From: Leucobacter triazinivorans
GTDB taxonomy: Bacteria; Actinomycetota; Actinomycetes; Actinomycetales; Microbacteriaceae
DNA length: 64,000 nucleotides
Direction of reading: 5' to 3'
NCBI RefSeq assembly: GCF_004208635.1
Contig: NZ_CP035806.1
Coordinates: 558,001-622,000 of the forward strand
The translations under genes and the position numbers were made by a program. Positions 63,523 to 64,000 of the stretch are shown here, piece after piece. Position 1 is the first letter of the stretch. Each line of letters opens with the position of its first letter. A model generated the notes under the pieces. It searched no databases. It saw only the letters and a list, made by a program, of their open reading frames with translations, and was not told the origin of the DNA.

Positions 63523-64000
63523 CTACGCGTAGAACCCCTCCCGAAGGTTGATGCCGTACTCGAGCCAGGCTTTCATCGCCGCGAGCATGCCGGTCCAGCC
63601 CATGCAGTTGCCGAAGGCGGCTTCGGCTCCGGCGTCGGTGGGCCTCCAGGCCCGCTCCGTCACCCGCACCTCGGTGCGGGCACCGTCGCCGACCGGGCGG
63701 AACTCGAACGCCACCTCCGTGCCGTCCGTCTCCTGCGTGGTCGCCGGATCCCCGTCCCACCGCAGCACGATCCGCTCCGGTGCCCGGGCCTCGAGAACTC
63801 GCACCGGGAACGCTCCCGGGAAGTCGGCGAAGTCCCACTGCACGGCGACCCCGGGTTCGAGACGCCCCTCTGCTCCGCCCGTCGTGAAGTAGCGGCTGAG
63901 GATCGCGGGATCCGCGACGGCCTCGTAGACCTCCGCAGGCGGCCTCGAGACGAAGCCGAACACGGTGAACTGGAGCTCGGTCAGGTCTGCGTCTGCGCTC
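63523..64000 (-). CDS. SRPBCC/AHSA1-type protein, 5' end outside window
   Basis: The visible 158 codons encode a START-like fold typical of activator of Hsp90 ATPase-like proteins (FTVFGFVSRPPAEVYEAV, YFTTGGAEGRLEPG, FEFRPVGDGARTEV, GWTGMLAAMKAWLEYG). A GTG at 63963 could start it, but in-frame upstream codons read ADADLTELQFTV, the usual family N-terminus, so the true start is probably beyond the window. These proteins bind lipids or small ligands; the function here is unknown. Confidence 0.75.
   Translation of the reverse strand, partial: SADADLTELQFTVFGFVSRPPAEVYEAVADPAILSRYFTTGGAEGRLEPGVAVQWDFADFPGAFPVRVLEARAPERIVLRWDGDPATTQETDGTEVAFEFRPVGDGARTEVRVTERAWRPTDAGAEAAFGNCMGWTGMLAAMKAWLEYGINLREGFYA

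Overview
The window is about 70% GC with short gaps, many 1-8 bp gene overlaps, GTG/TTG starts and almost no poly-T terminators. Its gene order (pnp, M16 peptidase, dapB, thyA, dfrA, dapA, rnj, ftsK, pgsA, cinA, clgR, DUF3046, recA, recX, miaB, miaA, dapF, hflX, lexA) is the conserved core order of Actinomycetota. A PriA-type HisA, a DUF7882 protein and actinobacterial SOS boxes point to Microbacteriaceae, probably Leucobacter or a close relative. The genus is inferred from resemblance; no marker RNA gene is present and no tRNA or rRNA was seen.

Layout. 1-3611: 5'-oxoprolinase fragment, then a copper module (membrane protein, CopC, PCu(A)C lipoprotein, Tat-exported DyP peroxidase). 3651-6522: TrmH-type methyltransferase and infC-rpmI-rplT, with infC apparently starting at AUC behind a structured leader. 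6608-11175: aldo/keto reductase, Lrp regulator with divergent azlCD exporter, and a sodium:neurotransmitter-type transporter with its 57-residue partner. 11240-15412: hisC-hisB-hisH-hisA and an SseB protein. 15441-18776: orphan LuxR regulator, flavodoxin-like protein, DUF7882 protein, and a LysM protein divergent from lexA across three SOS boxes. 18881-27177: lipB-lipA, a metE / MetE-like / metF operon and a class III aminotransferase. 27526-35293: hflX and a moxR-DUF58-transglutaminase operon whose last gene is split by an IS3-family element with a 3-bp target duplication. 35498-46831: methyltransferase, dapF-miaA-miaB-recX-recA-DUF3046-clgR and cinA-pgsA-ftsK. 47020-55114: two FemAB-like ligases around murJ, then rnj, dapA, dfrA, thyA. 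55211-64000: GGDEF protein, APC permease, small membrane protein, dapB, M16 peptidase, pnp and an SRPBCC protein running off the end.

How the genes work together. dapA, dapB and dapF make lysine and meso-DAP precursors; murJ and the two FemAB proteins export and branch lipid II. metE and metF with thyA and dfrA cover one-carbon metabolism. lexA, recA, recX and the LysM protein form the DNA-damage circuit. pnp and rnj are the main RNA-decay enzymes.

The unusual content lies mostly between genes: three families of palindromic repeats, tandem arrays, structured leaders, and a recurrent promoter pattern (TANNNT-like box 6-7 nt before the start codon) at fourteen genes that suggests widespread leaderless transcription. 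The two gene-free stretches over 300 bp, 20680-20996 and 27178-27525, are filled almost entirely with repeats.
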